Positions 53,215 through 61,703 are shown, numbered from the stretch's first letter. The stretch: DNA of 64,000 nucleotides from Aestuariimicrobium ganziense (GCF_015352975.1 NZ_JACYIZ010000003.1:186001-250000); one strand, 5' to 3'. Notes: generated from the letters alone by a model not told the origin. Translations and numbers: made by a program.

Positions 53215-54282
53215 TCAGGCCTCGTCGACCGAGCCGAAGCTCGAGGTGTCGATCACGTAGCGGTAGCGCACCTTCGAGGCAACGACCTTGTCGTAGGCCT
53301 CGGTGATCTCCTCGCCGGTGATCATCTCGATCTGGGGCGCCAAGCCGTGCTCGGCACAGAAGTCGAGCATCTCCTGGGTCTCGGCGATGCCACCGATGTT
53401 CGATCCGGCGAGGATTTTGTTGCCGCCACACAGCGCACCCAGACGGATGGTGCTGGGGTGCTCGGGCAGGCCGACGTCGACCAGGGCTCCACCGGTCTTG
53501 AGCAGGCTGATCAGCAGGTCGATGTCCATCTCGGCCGAGACCGTGGTGACGATCAGGTCGAACGTGCCGCGCTGCTTCTTCAACTCGTCCAGCTCTGACA
53601 GGGCGTAGTAGTGCTTGGCGCCGAACTTGAGCCCGTCGTCCTTCTTGCTCATGGTCTGCGAGATGACGCTGGTGTCAGCCCCGAGGGCGGCAGCGATCTG
53701 CACGCCCATGTGGCCCAGGCCTCCCATGCCGACGATGGCGACCTTCTTGCCCGGGCCTGCACCCCAGCGGGTCAGCGGCGAGTAGAGGGTGATGCCGGCG
53801 CACATCAGCGGGGCAGCGGCCTCGAACGGGATCTCGTCGGGAATGCGGCAGCAGTAGTTCTCCTCGACGGTGATGCCCTGGGAGTAACCGCCGTCGGTGA
53901 CCTTGCCGTCTCGACCCTGGGAGCCATAGGTCCACACGGTCGGCTTCTCGGACGAGGTGCAGAACTGCTCCTGGCCGCCCTTGCAGAACTCGCACTCACC
54001 GCAGGAGTCGACGAAGCAGCCGACGCCGACCTTGTCGCCGACCTTCCACTTGGTGACCTCCGACCCGACCTGGGTGACGATGCCGGCCAACTCGTGACCG
54101 GGCACCAGCGGGTAGCTCACCGGGCCCCACTCACCGCGCGCGGTATGGATGTCGGAGTGGCAGATGCCGGCGTACTTGACCTCGAAGAAGACCTCGGTCG
54201 GTCCGGGTTCGCGCCGCTCGATGACCGTCTTCTCGAACGGGCCGGTGGCGGAGTTGGTGGCGTAGGCAAGAACCTTGGGCAC
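53215..54282 (-). CDS. NADP-dependent zinc alcohol dehydrogenase (YahK/CAD type)
   Basis: The 355-aa enzyme has catalytic zinc ligands in AGICHSDIHTARGEW and VPGHELAG, the structural Cys loop SCGECEFCKGGQEQFC, and Rossmann motif IVGMGGLGHMGVQIA. The CHSDIH signature and HSTIR-like segment fit the cinnamyl-alcohol/YahK aldehyde reductases, which reduce a broad range of aldehydes. GTG 54282 follows AAGGAGCCATC; the frame to 54327 is an unneeded extension. Confidence 0.9.
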   Translation of the reverse strand: MPKVLAYATNSATGPFEKTVIERREPGPTEVFFEVKYAGICHSDIHTARGEWGPVSYPLVPGHELAGIVTQVGSEVTKWKVGDKVGVGCFVDSCGECEFCKGGQEQFCTSSEKPTVWTYGSQGRDGKVTDGGYSQGITVEENYCCRIPDEIPFEAAAPLMCAGITLYSPLTRWGAGPGKKVAIVGMGGLGHMGVQIAAALGADTSVISQTMSKKDDGLKFGAKHYYALSELDELKKQRGTFDLIVTTVSAEMDIDLLISLLKTGGALVDVGLPEHPSTIRLGALCGGNKILAGSNIGGIAETQEMLDFCAEHGLAPQIEMITGEEITEAYDKVVASKVRYRYVIDTSSFGSVDEA

Positions 54283-54464
54283 GATGGCTCCTTCGCTCAG
54301 TGGTGTGCTCACCGCTGATTCAACCACCCGTCTCGAGGGCCGTTGACCCGGGGTACGGACGAGCTCCGCCTAGGCCGAACGGGGGAGGCAGGCAACCGGT
54401 TCGTCCGACCCGGCGTATAGGGGTTAGGACGCAACACTCCGACACCGCACTCGAAAGGCTGGAC

Positions 54465-55739
54465 ATGTCACTCGAACTGTTCTCCCGCACCGGAAGGCGG
54501 GTGGCCGGACTGGCCGTCGCCGCCGGACTCGCCCTCGCCGGCGCTGTCATGTCGGCACCGTCCTCGGACGCGCTGCCGCCCCAGCCCGGGCAGGTGCCCC
54601 ACATCAACTTCGGCGACCAGAACCGGGCCGTCGGCCAGGTCAGGCTGTCGGTCGGCAACCCCCAGCAGGTCGGCGACGCCGACATCCACGAGGTGTACGT
54701 CAAGGTGTGCAACACCGCGACCCGGGCGCTGCCCGTCGGACCCGACACCTTCAGCTGGACCTACCGCAACTACTCCACCTGGCTGTTCCTGCCCCATGAC
54801 GGTCTGATCAGGGACGGGTTGACGAACACCTTCCTCGCCTCGGGTGAGTGCGCCGAGGGTTCTCTGGTCGCCTCGGGAGCGCAGATCGAGCAGATGGCGT
54901 TCTACGACCTGCGGACGAACACGCGCATCGACATCCTGCCCGCCACGGAGTGGGAGGGCATCTTCAATGTCGACTACGCCCGCGCCCCCGGTGCGTCGGG
55001 CGTCCACGGTGACTTCACCGGCGACAAGCTGGCCGACGTCAACGGTGTGGTGGGCGGCAACATCATGACCTACCGCAGCACGGGTCCGGTGTTGGTGACT
55101 CACGGCAACACCGGCGCCACCGGGTACGGATCGATCAGTTGGATCGGCAAGGCGGGTGACGTCGACCAGAACGCCGCCACCGACCTGCTGGTTCGTGACG
55201 GCTCCGGGAAGATGTGGCTCCAGCGCATGCAGGGCAAGAACCGGGCCGGCTTCAGCACCCAGGTGGGAACCGGCTTCCAGGGAGTCGACCTGATGACCGT
55301 GATCCCTCGCGAGTCCGGCTCATGGCTGATCGGTCGTGGCGCTGACGGACACCTGTACCGCTACACGGTGACCCCCACCTGGCTGCGCCAGACCACCCGG
55401 ATCGGCCACAACTGGCAGAAGGTGACCAAGCTGTTCACCGTTGGTGACGCCAACGGCGACGGCATCCCCGACCTGTTGGCCGTGCACAAGGACGGAAGGC
55501 TCTTCCGGTACACGATGACTGCGCAGGGCACCATCAGCTCGACCACGGCCATCGGCCATGGGTGGGGCTCAACGCTGCAGATCGCGGGGCCTGGCGACCT
55601 CGACGGTGACGGGCGCCACGACATGGTGGCCGTTCGCAGCGACGGCAAGCTGTACTTCTACCACCACAACGGCAGGGGCTCGTTTGCTCCGGCCAGGCAG
55701 ATCGGGCACGGCTGGCTCGGTGTCCAGTTGATCGCCTGA
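54465..55739 (+). CDS. Secreted FG-GAP/VCBS repeat protein
   Basis: The 424-aa protein has a signal peptide (RRVAGLAVAAGLALAGAVMSAPSSDA), an N-terminal domain of about 150 residues with a DUF4352-like beta pattern that I cannot name, then FG-GAP repeats with calcium-type loops: GDFTGDKLADVNG, GDVDQNAATDLLV, GDANGDGIPDLLAV and GDLDGDGRHDMVAV, forming part of a propeller. It is probably extracellular and adhesive or ligand-binding. A TATAGG box lies near 54415 and GAAAGG precedes ATG 54465. Confidence 0.82.
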   Translation: MSLELFSRTGRRVAGLAVAAGLALAGAVMSAPSSDALPPQPGQVPHINFGDQNRAVGQVRLSVGNPQQVGDADIHEVYVKVCNTATRALPVGPDTFSWTYRNYSTWLFLPHDGLIRDGLTNTFLASGECAEGSLVASGAQIEQMAFYDLRTNTRIDILPATEWEGIFNVDYARAPGASGVHGDFTGDKLADVNGVVGGNIMTYRSTGPVLVTHGNTGATGYGSISWIGKAGDVDQNAATDLLVRDGSGKMWLQRMQGKNRAGFSTQVGTGFQGVDLMTVIPRESGSWLIGRGADGHLYRYTVTPTWLRQTTRIGHNWQKVTKLFTVGDANGDGIPDLLAVHKDGRLFRYTMTAQGTISSTTAIGHGWGSTLQIAGPGDLDGDGRHDMVAVRSDGKLYFYHHNGRGSFAPARQIGHGWLGVQLIA

Positions 55740-55758
55740 GCCGCCACTCCACACAAGA

Positions 55759-55794
55759 CGAAGCGGCCCCCGACCAACGTCGGGGGCCGCTTCG
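55759..55794. terminator. Strong bidirectional terminator
   Basis: A perfect 16-bp stem (55759-55774 with 55779-55794) closes on a CAAC loop, followed by CTTGTT. It separates the convergent FG-GAP and LPXTG genes. Confidence 0.92.
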
Positions 55795-55827
55795 CTTGTT
55801 CAGGTGTCAGACACCGTCAGCGAGTGA

Positions 55828-56427
55828 TCACTGGCGGCGGTGGATCGCAGCTGCGACACCGGCAGCCACGAGGGTGACCAGGATGCCGCCACCGGCCAGA
55901 CCCATGCCATCGGCACCGGTGCTGGGCAGGTCGGTGTCATCACCGGGGTCCGGCTGGGCCGGAGGCTGCGTCGTGGTCTTGGTGGTGGTGTCGTCGCCAG
56001 GAGCCGGGGTGCTCGGCTTGTCGCTGGTCGGCGGCACCGACACGTCGTCCGACGGGTCAGGCGTCGGAGTGGGCGTCGGGGTCGGCGTCGGCTCCAGGTT
56101 GGGGGCACATCTCGATGCGGGATCGTCGCCATTGATCTGGATGACGACCGAGAGCTCCTGACCATCGCTGAACTCGTCGCCAACGTTGACGATGCCATCA
56201 CCGTCGACGGCTGAAGGCCAGCCCACCTCGATCGGGTTCTTGCCCGACTTGATCAACTCGGTGGCGTTGGGCTTCTGGACGTACTTGCACACCCAGACCT
56301 TGTCGCCGTTCTGCATCTCGTCGGCCCCGGCCGAGATCTGGGTGTAGGCCAGACCTCCTAGACCCACCATGCCGGCGGCCACCGTCAGGGCCAATCCCTT
56401 GGCGGCCTGCTTGTTCTTCCTTGACAC
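55828..56427 (-). CDS. Sortase-anchored (LPXTG) surface protein
   Basis: The 199-aa protein has an N-terminal signal (GLALTVAAGMVGLGGLAYTQIS), a small domain starting KVWVCKYVQKPNATELIKSG with paired Cys, a Thr-Pro repeat stalk, and a C-terminal LPSTG motif, hydrophobic helix (GGGILVTLVAAGVAAAI) and HRRQ tail. This is the standard layout for covalent attachment to peptidoglycan. The stalk of alternating Thr-Pro is repetitive at DNA level and may vary in length. No sortase gene is in the window. GTG 56427 follows GAGGGGGAA. Confidence 0.9.
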   Translation of the reverse strand: MSRKNKQAAKGLALTVAAGMVGLGGLAYTQISAGADEMQNGDKVWVCKYVQKPNATELIKSGKNPIEVGWPSAVDGDGIVNVGDEFSDGQELSVVIQINGDDPASRCAPNLEPTPTPTPTPTPDPSDDVSVPPTSDKPSTPAPGDDTTTKTTTQPPAQPDPGDDTDLPSTGADGMGLAGGGILVTLVAAGVAAAIHRRQ

Positions 56428-56614
56428 ATTTCCCCCTCGTCGTCAGCTTCATGGGACGGCGGACGAGCGCCTCGCCCCCGTCGCGAATCGTTTGTTGGAA
56501 AGGGCGGAGCAGATTGTTTTGTACCCCTTTCGGGTGGGGTGGCAGTTCTCGAGGGTGGGCCCGGCTTCGTGCAAGGCCACTGCGCAACCGCTGCGGGTTC
56601 GCGAGGGCCACCGG

Positions 56615-56620
56615 TAGTCT
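56615..56620 (+). promoter_or_regulatory. Putative -10 box of the 56628 isomerase gene (TAGTCT)
   Basis: TAGTCT ends 7 nt before ATG 56628. Confidence 0.45.
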
Positions 56621-56627
56621 CCAAACC

Positions 56628-57560
56628 ATGCGCGTCGGCTTCTCGTCCTACTCCTTCCACAGCCTGACCAGCTCGGGCCAGATGACCATTCCGGAGGTGA
56701 TCGACTGGGTCGCCGACTCGGACGCCGAGCACCTTGAACTCGCCGTCGGTTTCGCCAACGACGACCCGATGTCTGACCTGTCGGACCTGCCCAACAATCG
56801 TCGGCTCGTCGACGCCATCAAGGCACGGGTCGCCGCCACCGGCATCACCCTGTCGCAGATGGCGATGCCCGCCAGCTTCTGGACCCCCGAGGGCGCGTCC
56901 GCCGTCTCGGCACCCGGCCAGGGTGAGCAGACCGGCACCGCCGAGGCCCTCGAGGCCGAGGTCGCCCGGGTCAAGGCCCACCTCGACCTGTGTGAGGAAC
57001 TCGGTATCACCCTGCTGCGCCACGACGTCAGCCACGGCAACCACCCCGGCGACGACTCCATCCTGTTCGAGCAGGCGCTGCCGGTGATCGCCGAGCAGTC
57101 CAAGACCATCGCCCAGTACGCCGCCGGCAAGGGCGTGCGCACCTCGATCGAGAACCACGGCTTCTTCGTGCAGGCCTCCGAGCGGGTGCGCCGCGTCATC
57201 CACGCGGTGGACGAGCAGAACTTCGGCACCACCCTCGACGTCGGCAACTTCCTGTGCGTCGACGAAGACCCCGTGGTGGCGGTGGGCAACAACATCGCCT
57301 ACGCCACGATCGTCCACTTCAAGGACTTCTACATCCGCAAGCAGGACCCCGGATCGGGCTTCTTCCGCTCGCGCGGCGGCAAGTACCTGCGCGGCGCAGT
57401 CGTCGGCCAGGGCGACATCGACATGGTGTCGGTGGCCGAGGTCGTCAAGACCTCCGGCTACGACGGCTTCGTCACCATCGAGTTCGAGGGCTCCGAGCCC
57501 GCACTCACCGGCTGCACCTGGGGCCTGGAGAACACCCGTCGCCTGCTCGGCCAGGCCTGA
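56628..57560 (+). CDS. Sugar phosphate isomerase/epimerase (AP-endonuclease 2 fold)
   Basis: The 310-aa TIM-barrel protein has likely metal-binding stretches TSIENHGFFV, TTLDVGNFLC, IVHFKDFYIRK and VTIEFEGSE. It precedes a Gfo/Idh/MocA dehydrogenase by 46 bp, repeating the gene pairing of the 7.0-9.9 kb cassette. It is not a close copy of either isomerase there, judging from the motif neighbourhoods. The longer frame to 56421 antiparallels the LPXTG gene and is discarded. Confidence 0.83.
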   Translation: MRVGFSSYSFHSLTSSGQMTIPEVIDWVADSDAEHLELAVGFANDDPMSDLSDLPNNRRLVDAIKARVAATGITLSQMAMPASFWTPEGASAVSAPGQGEQTGTAEALEAEVARVKAHLDLCEELGITLLRHDVSHGNHPGDDSILFEQALPVIAEQSKTIAQYAAGKGVRTSIENHGFFVQASERVRRVIHAVDEQNFGTTLDVGNFLCVDEDPVVAVGNNIAYATIVHFKDFYIRKQDPGSGFFRSRGGKYLRGAVVGQGDIDMVSVAEVVKTSGYDGFVTIEFEGSEPALTGCTWGLENTRRLLGQA

Positions 57561-57606
57561 GCCATCCCCACCGTCTCACTCACACACAGCGAAGGACACT
57601 GACTTC

Positions 57607-58668
57607 ATGAGCAAGGTAGGCATTGGCGTCATCGGCGCCGGCAACATCTCCGAGATGCACGTCGACGGCTACAAGCAGCGCGACGACGTCGACCTGGTGA
57701 TGATCGCCGACATGGTTCCCGAGCGGGCCTCCGAGAAGGCTGCCAAGCACGGCTTCGCCCACCACACCGGCGACGTGGACGAACTGCTCGCCCGTGACGA
57801 CATTCAGGCTGTCAGCATCTGCACCTGGAACAACTCCCATGCCGAACTCGCCATCCGCGCCCTGCGCGCCGGCAGGCACGTGCTCGGCGAGAAGCCGCTG
57901 TGCATGAGCGTGGACGAGGCCCTCGAGCTGCAGAAGGTCGTCCACGAGACCGGCAAGCACTTCGAACTGGGCCAGGTGCGCCGCTACGGCCAGAACGCCA
58001 CGGTGCTCAAGAGCTTCATCGACGCCGGCGACCTCGGCGACATCCACTACGCCAAGGCCTCGATGCTGCGCCGCGCCGGCAACCCCGGCGGTTGGTTCGC
58101 CGATCCCGAGCGCTCGGGCGGTGGCCCGCTGATCGACATCGGCGTTCACTGCATCGACCTGGCCTGGTGGCTGATGGGCAAGCCCAAGGTCACCTCGGTC
58201 AGCGCGAACAGCTACTCCACCATCGGCAACCGCGCCAACATCACCACCCTCGACCGCTGGCTGGCCTCGGACTACGACCCGGCCGTCAACGGGGTCGAAG
58301 ACCTGGTGAACGCGGTGATCCGCTTCGACAACGGCGCCTCGATCATGGCCGACGTGTCGTACTCGCTGCACATCCCCAAGGAGACGATGCTGGTCGCGGT
58401 CTACGGTGACAAGGGCGGCGCCGAGCTCGAGCCCTCGCTGCAGTTGGTGAGTGAGAAGTACGACACGATCCTCAACATCGAGCCGCAGATCGCCAACCCG
58501 AGCTTCGACTTCCAGTCGTTCCACAAGGAGATCGGCCACTTCGTCGACCTGGTCAAGGGTGAGGCGGAGCCGTTCGTCCCGGTCGAGGACGGGGTCGAGA
58601 TGATCCGAATTCTGCGGGCGATCTACGAATCGGCCGAGGCCGGTCGCGAGGTCACGATCGAGCGCTGA
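57607..58668 (+). CDS. Gfo/Idh/MocA family NAD(P)-dependent oxidoreductase
   Basis: The 353-aa enzyme has Rossmann motif VGIGVIGAGNISEMHVDGY, the signature GEKPLCMSVDEA with catalytic Lys, and GGGPLIDIGVHCIDLAWWLMG with the active-site Asp/His. It resembles the enzyme at 7856 in architecture but differs in sequence, so the two probably oxidise different substrates or are old paralogs. It forms an operon with the preceding isomerase. Confidence 0.87.
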   Translation: MSKVGIGVIGAGNISEMHVDGYKQRDDVDLVMIADMVPERASEKAAKHGFAHHTGDVDELLARDDIQAVSICTWNNSHAELAIRALRAGRHVLGEKPLCMSVDEALELQKVVHETGKHFELGQVRRYGQNATVLKSFIDAGDLGDIHYAKASMLRRAGNPGGWFADPERSGGGPLIDIGVHCIDLAWWLMGKPKVTSVSANSYSTIGNRANITTLDRWLASDYDPAVNGVEDLVNAVIRFDNGASIMADVSYSLHIPKETMLVAVYGDKGGAELEPSLQLVSEKYDTILNIEPQIANPSFDFQSFHKEIGHFVDLVKGEAEPFVPVEDGVEMIRILRAIYESAEAGREVTIER

Positions 58669-58670
58669 CG

Positions 58671-58676
58671 TAGGCT
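58671..58676 (+). promoter_or_regulatory. TAGGCT box in a leaderless-like position without a start codon
   Basis: TAGGCT lies directly after the dehydrogenase stop. Six nt later, at 58683, the downstream reading frame has CAG instead of a start codon. Confidence 0.35.
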
Positions 58677-58790
58677 CAGGGGCAGCACCACGACCAGCCG
58701 GGGCAGTACCAGCAGGCGCCTCCTGGCCAGCCCGGCCAGTACGGCCAGCAGCCCGGCTACGGCCAGAGGCAGCCCGGTCCGACGCCCGGC

Positions 58791-59012
58791 ATGCCCGTGC
58801 AGCAGCAGGCCCCCGGCAAGGGACGAAAGATCTTCGGCATCATCCTGTTGGTCTGGGCCGGCTTGGCGATTCTGGGCCAGCTCACCACGCTGACCCAGGG
58901 CCGCGGCCCCGGCGGTGGCGCAGAGTGGGTCGGCTGGCTGATCGGCGTGATCCTGTTCATCGTCGTGCCGCTGGTGGTTGGCCTCAAGCTGGTGCGTGGG
59001 CCGAAGGCCTGA
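58791..59012 (+). CDS. Small two-helix membrane protein with a Pro/Gln-rich upstream frame
   Basis: The annotated 73-aa product has helices IFGIILLVWAGLAILGQL and WVGWLIGVILFIVVPLVVGL. The same frame is open back to TAG 58671 and reads a Gln/Pro/Gly/Tyr repeat (GQYQQAPPGQPGQYGQQPGY), the normal N-terminal tail of many actinobacterial membrane proteins, yet it has no ATG, GTG or TTG. Either the start codon has been lost and ATG 58791 now serves, or a non-standard start is used. The 3' end overlaps the AMP-binding gene by 29 bp. Confidence 0.6.
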   Translation: MPVQQQAPGKGRKIFGIILLVWAGLAILGQLTTLTQGRGPGGGAEWVGWLIGVILFIVVPLVVGLKLVRGPKA

Positions 59013-60033
59013 CCCGACCCTCGACGACCACACGTCCGTCGCCGGTGTCCTTGCCCAGGTCGCCGGCGACGGTTCGTCCGGCTTGGGGACTCGACACGTG
59101 CAGCAGCCCGTCGACCTCACGGATGGTGACACCGGCCAGCGGGCGTCCGACGCCGTGCGGGTCGAGCGCACGGTCGTCGGGGGTGGCAACGCAGACTGTG
59201 CCGGTCTCGGTCATGCCGTAGCAGTTCCAGACCTGGACGCCCAATGCCTGCTCAGTGCGCCCGGCGAGATCGGCGGGTAAGGGCTCGGATCCGCACACCA
59301 CGTGCTGCAGGCCCGCGACCCGATGCTCGACGAGGCGCTCGAGGTGGCGTGGCAGGCAGGTGACCACAGGGACTCGGGTGCCACCCAGCGGCACCCCGGA
59401 AGCACTGAGGTCGACCAGGTGGCGACCCGCCACGAGGCAGAATGCCGCGGTGCCGAAACCGTGACCACGATCGAGCGGCACCATCACCCCGACCGAGGCG
59501 ACCTCACGCAGTGGCAGTCGTCCGAGCAGGCCGAGTTGCTGCCACGCCACTCCGGGGTGCCAGCGGGTCGCCACCGGCACCGCTCCGCCGGTGCTGCCCG
59601 AGGTGTGGACGACCAGCCGGCCGAGCCCCCACGTGGCGGCCCGCCGGGACGATTCCTTGGCTTCCGGCAGGTCGTCGACGCTCCGCAACGCGGCGGCGTC
59701 GTCCCCGCCCAGACGGCGATTCCGCAGGCGCACCGCGGCGCCGGCGCGAAGGCCCGCCAGCGCGAGCAGCAGGGTCGTCCTGGAGTCGTCGGCACTGACG
59801 GTGATCGTGCGGGCCGTGATGCGTGCCGCCGCGGCAGTGACCTGCTCGTGCAGGTCGGCGAAGGTGAGGGTGCCCTGGGCATCGGTGAATGCAGGGTCGT
59901 CCGGACGTCTGCGGGCGTGGTGGGCGAGACGGCCCGGAAGGCTGGGGTGGGCCATCGGCAGTCCGACGGTTGCCAGACCCGCCCACACTTCGCGGATCGC
60001 CTGACGTCGGGGCAGCCGTGCCGTGCCGCTCAT
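58984..60033 (-). CDS. Short AMP-binding (ANL superfamily) protein without C-terminal domain
   Basis: The 349-aa protein matches only the large N-terminal domain of acyl-CoA synthetases: P-loop VVHTSGSTGGAVP, the A5 motif NCYGMTETGTVC and the TVAGDLGKDTGDGRVVVEGR region. It stops right after the hinge EGR, so the C-terminal domain with the catalytic Lys (about 110 residues) is absent. Its start overlaps the SDR stop by 4 bp. It may bind or adenylate an acid with help from another protein, or be degenerate. The ATG 60033 start is fixed by that overlap. Confidence 0.7.
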   Translation of the reverse strand: MSGTARLPRRQAIREVWAGLATVGLPMAHPSLPGRLAHHARRRPDDPAFTDAQGTLTFADLHEQVTAAAARITARTITVSADDSRTTLLLALAGLRAGAAVRLRNRRLGGDDAAALRSVDDLPEAKESSRRAATWGLGRLVVHTSGSTGGAVPVATRWHPGVAWQQLGLLGRLPLREVASVGVMVPLDRGHGFGTAAFCLVAGRHLVDLSASGVPLGGTRVPVVTCLPRHLERLVEHRVAGLQHVVCGSEPLPADLAGRTEQALGVQVWNCYGMTETGTVCVATPDDRALDPHGVGRPLAGVTIREVDGLLHVSSPQAGRTVAGDLGKDTGDGRVVVEGRVRPSAHAPA

Positions 60034-60848
60034 CGGCGTGCTCGCGGCCGGCGTCGGCGCGGCCGCAGCGTCACCCAGCCCACCACCCTGGCCGACCCGG
60101 CGGGGGAGAGGGCGCTGAGCACGCCGGCGAGTCGCGCCCACCAGGGGGATTGGAGTCCGCCGCGGCCGATGGCAGCCCGGTGGACCCGGGCAGCGGCCTC
60201 GTCCGCCGTCATCGCCCAGCGCGGAACCTGCCGCCCGCCGGGTGTGCTCATCGCGGTCTCGACCAGCCCGAGTTCGACCGGGCAGGTGGTGACACCTCGG
60301 CGGGCGAGTTCGGGCCCGATCGTGCGCAGCCACAGGTCGAGGGCACCCTTCGAGGCGATGTAGCTGCCCCAGCCGGGGGTCGGCACCCGCGCCACCGTCG
60401 AAGAACTGGCGACGATGCGCCCGGACCCTCGGGCAGCCATCGCCGGCAGCCAGGGCAACAGCAGCGCCACGTGGCCCAGGTGGTTGGCCTGCATCGTGCG
60501 CACGTGGTCGTGCAGTCGGTCGTGCTGGTCGAGCACCTCACGGTGGATGGAGTGCCCGGCGTTGCAGACCACGACGTCGGGTGCTCCCAGTCGGGTGAGC
60601 AGGTCTTGTGAGGCGGCCTCGACCGCGTCAAGGTCACGCAGGTCGAGGACGACCACCTCGACCTGACTGGCCCCCAGCTGTCGACAGCGGGCGGCCACCT
60701 CGTCCAGGGCGGTGGTGGTGCGGGCGATCAGCACCAGCCTCGATCCGGTCTGTGCGAACCGTTCGGCCACCGCGGCGCCGATGCCCCGCGAAGCACCGGT
60801 GACCACCACCAAGGCGGACGCGGATCCGTCGGGCAGGTCAGGGGGCAC
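60030..60848 (-). CDS. Short-chain dehydrogenase/reductase
   Basis: The 272-aa protein has the SDR cofactor motif VVVTGASRGIGAAVAERF, VVCNAGHSIH, catalytic Ser in GRIVASSSTVA and YxxxK as YIASKGALDLW. A C-terminal extension beyond the core carries a hydrophobic, Arg-rich segment (ARLAGVLSALSPAGSARVVGW). GTG 60848 lies just inside a 77-nt hairpin; a longer TTG start would lie within the hairpin. Coupling with the AMP-binding gene suggests joint work on a fatty or aromatic acid derivative, which is inference only. Confidence 0.82.
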   Translation of the reverse strand: MPPDLPDGSASALVVVTGASRGIGAAVAERFAQTGSRLVLIARTTTALDEVAARCRQLGASQVEVVVLDLRDLDAVEAASQDLLTRLGAPDVVVCNAGHSIHREVLDQHDRLHDHVRTMQANHLGHVALLLPWLPAMAARGSGRIVASSSTVARVPTPGWGSYIASKGALDLWLRTIGPELARRGVTTCPVELGLVETAMSTPGGRQVPRWAMTADEAAARVHRAAIGRGGLQSPWWARLAGVLSALSPAGSARVVGWVTLRPRRRRPRARR

Positions 60849-60858
60849 CAGACCATGA

Positions 60859-60935
60859 TGTCCGGAAACCGGCGCAAGTTCGGCGCCGAGGCGCTTGGCG
60901 GCAGGCAACGCCAAACCTCTGCCGGGTTCCGGACA
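60859..60935 (-). repeat. 77-nt nested hairpin between peptidase E and SDR genes
   Basis: Outer 15-bp arms TGTCCGGAAACCGGC (60859-60873) and 60921-60935 pair with one mismatch; inside are GGCGC/GCGCC (60871-60875, 60883-60887) and TTGGCG/CGCCAA (60895-60900, 60909-60914). It occupies most of the gap and equals in length the element at 34997. Confidence 0.6.
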
Positions 60936-60965
60936 CGGATCGGGCGGCGGGAGTGGCAGGAGGGC

Positions 60966-61649
60966 TCAGGAAAGATCGGCCACGGGGATCGGCGACCCTG
61001 CCGGGTACTCGGTGATTGCTTCGCCCGACACCAGAGTGGCCGAGGCGGGACCCAGCACCCGTATCTCGGAACTGTCCAGCAGCAGGCCACTGTTCTCGGG
61101 CAGCCCCAGGATCGGGGTCGCCAACCGCGCGCTCAGCAGCCGCGCGCGACCAATCTGGCTGGTGTCGAAGTGGGGCAGGAGTCCACGGGTGGGCAGCAGG
61201 CCGAGCCCGGCGAGATCGACCAGGCCCACGTCGTTGGGGTCCGCCACCTCGGCGATGGCGATCGATGAGGTTGCCAAGATCGCTCCTGCGCTACCTCCGT
61301 AGTAGGCGCCGCCACGCTCGACCCAGTCCCGCACCGCGGGCAGGAAGCCATGGCGTCGCACGTGGTCCAACAGGCTGAAGGTGTTGCCGCCACCGACGCA
61401 CAGCACCGCGTAGTCGACGAGTTCGCCGGGGTCGTGAGCGTCAAGGCTCATCCAGGTGTCGAACTCCCGATCCGCGCCGCCGAGGGCCCGCAGTTGCGAC
61501 GCGAACCACGACGGTGCCCCGCTCAGCGGGGGCTCACCCAGGGCGAAGGGCCAGTACAGGATCTTTCCCTGACAAGCGAGGAACCTCGTCCACGCCTCTT
61601 GCTCGGCTGCAGCATCGCCGCCACCGCCGAGCAGCACGATCCCCTCCAT
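60966..61649 (-). CDS. Peptidase E-like (S51) protein
   Basis: The 227-aa protein has the S51 layout: MEGIVLLGGGGDAAAEQEAW at the start, VLCVGGGNTFSLLDHVRRHG, catalytic Ser in YYGGSAGAILA, and LPHFDTSQ where family members carry a DFxxxPHxD-type segment. It probably hydrolyses N-terminal Asp dipeptides in the cytoplasm. ATG 61649 has a TAGCCT box (61658-61663) 8 nt upstream. The open frame continuing to 63665 on this strand is antisense to glpA. Confidence 0.83.
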   Translation of the reverse strand: MEGIVLLGGGGDAAAEQEAWTRFLACQGKILYWPFALGEPPLSGAPSWFASQLRALGGADREFDTWMSLDAHDPGELVDYAVLCVGGGNTFSLLDHVRRHGFLPAVRDWVERGGAYYGGSAGAILATSSIAIAEVADPNDVGLVDLAGLGLLPTRGLLPHFDTSQIGRARLLSARLATPILGLPENSGLLLDSSEIRVLGPASATLVSGEAITEYPAGSPIPVADLS

Positions 61650-61657
61650 GCCAAGCA

Positions 61658-61663
61658 AGGCTA
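61658..61663 (-). promoter_or_regulatory. Putative -10 box of the S51 peptidase gene (TAGCCT)
   Basis: On the complement TAGCCT ends 8 nt before ATG 61649. Confidence 0.4.
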
Positions 61664-61672
61664 CGGGGCCAC

Positions 61673-61678
61673 TAGGCT
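61673..61678 (+). promoter_or_regulatory. Putative -10 box of glpA (TAGGCT)
   Basis: TAGGCT lies 25 nt before ATG 61704; unlike most promoters here, a GGGAGGAG ribosome site (61691-61698) follows, so glpA has a short leader. Confidence 0.45.
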
Positions 61679-61703
61679 GACGGTGACAACGGGAGGAGCG
61701 TCG

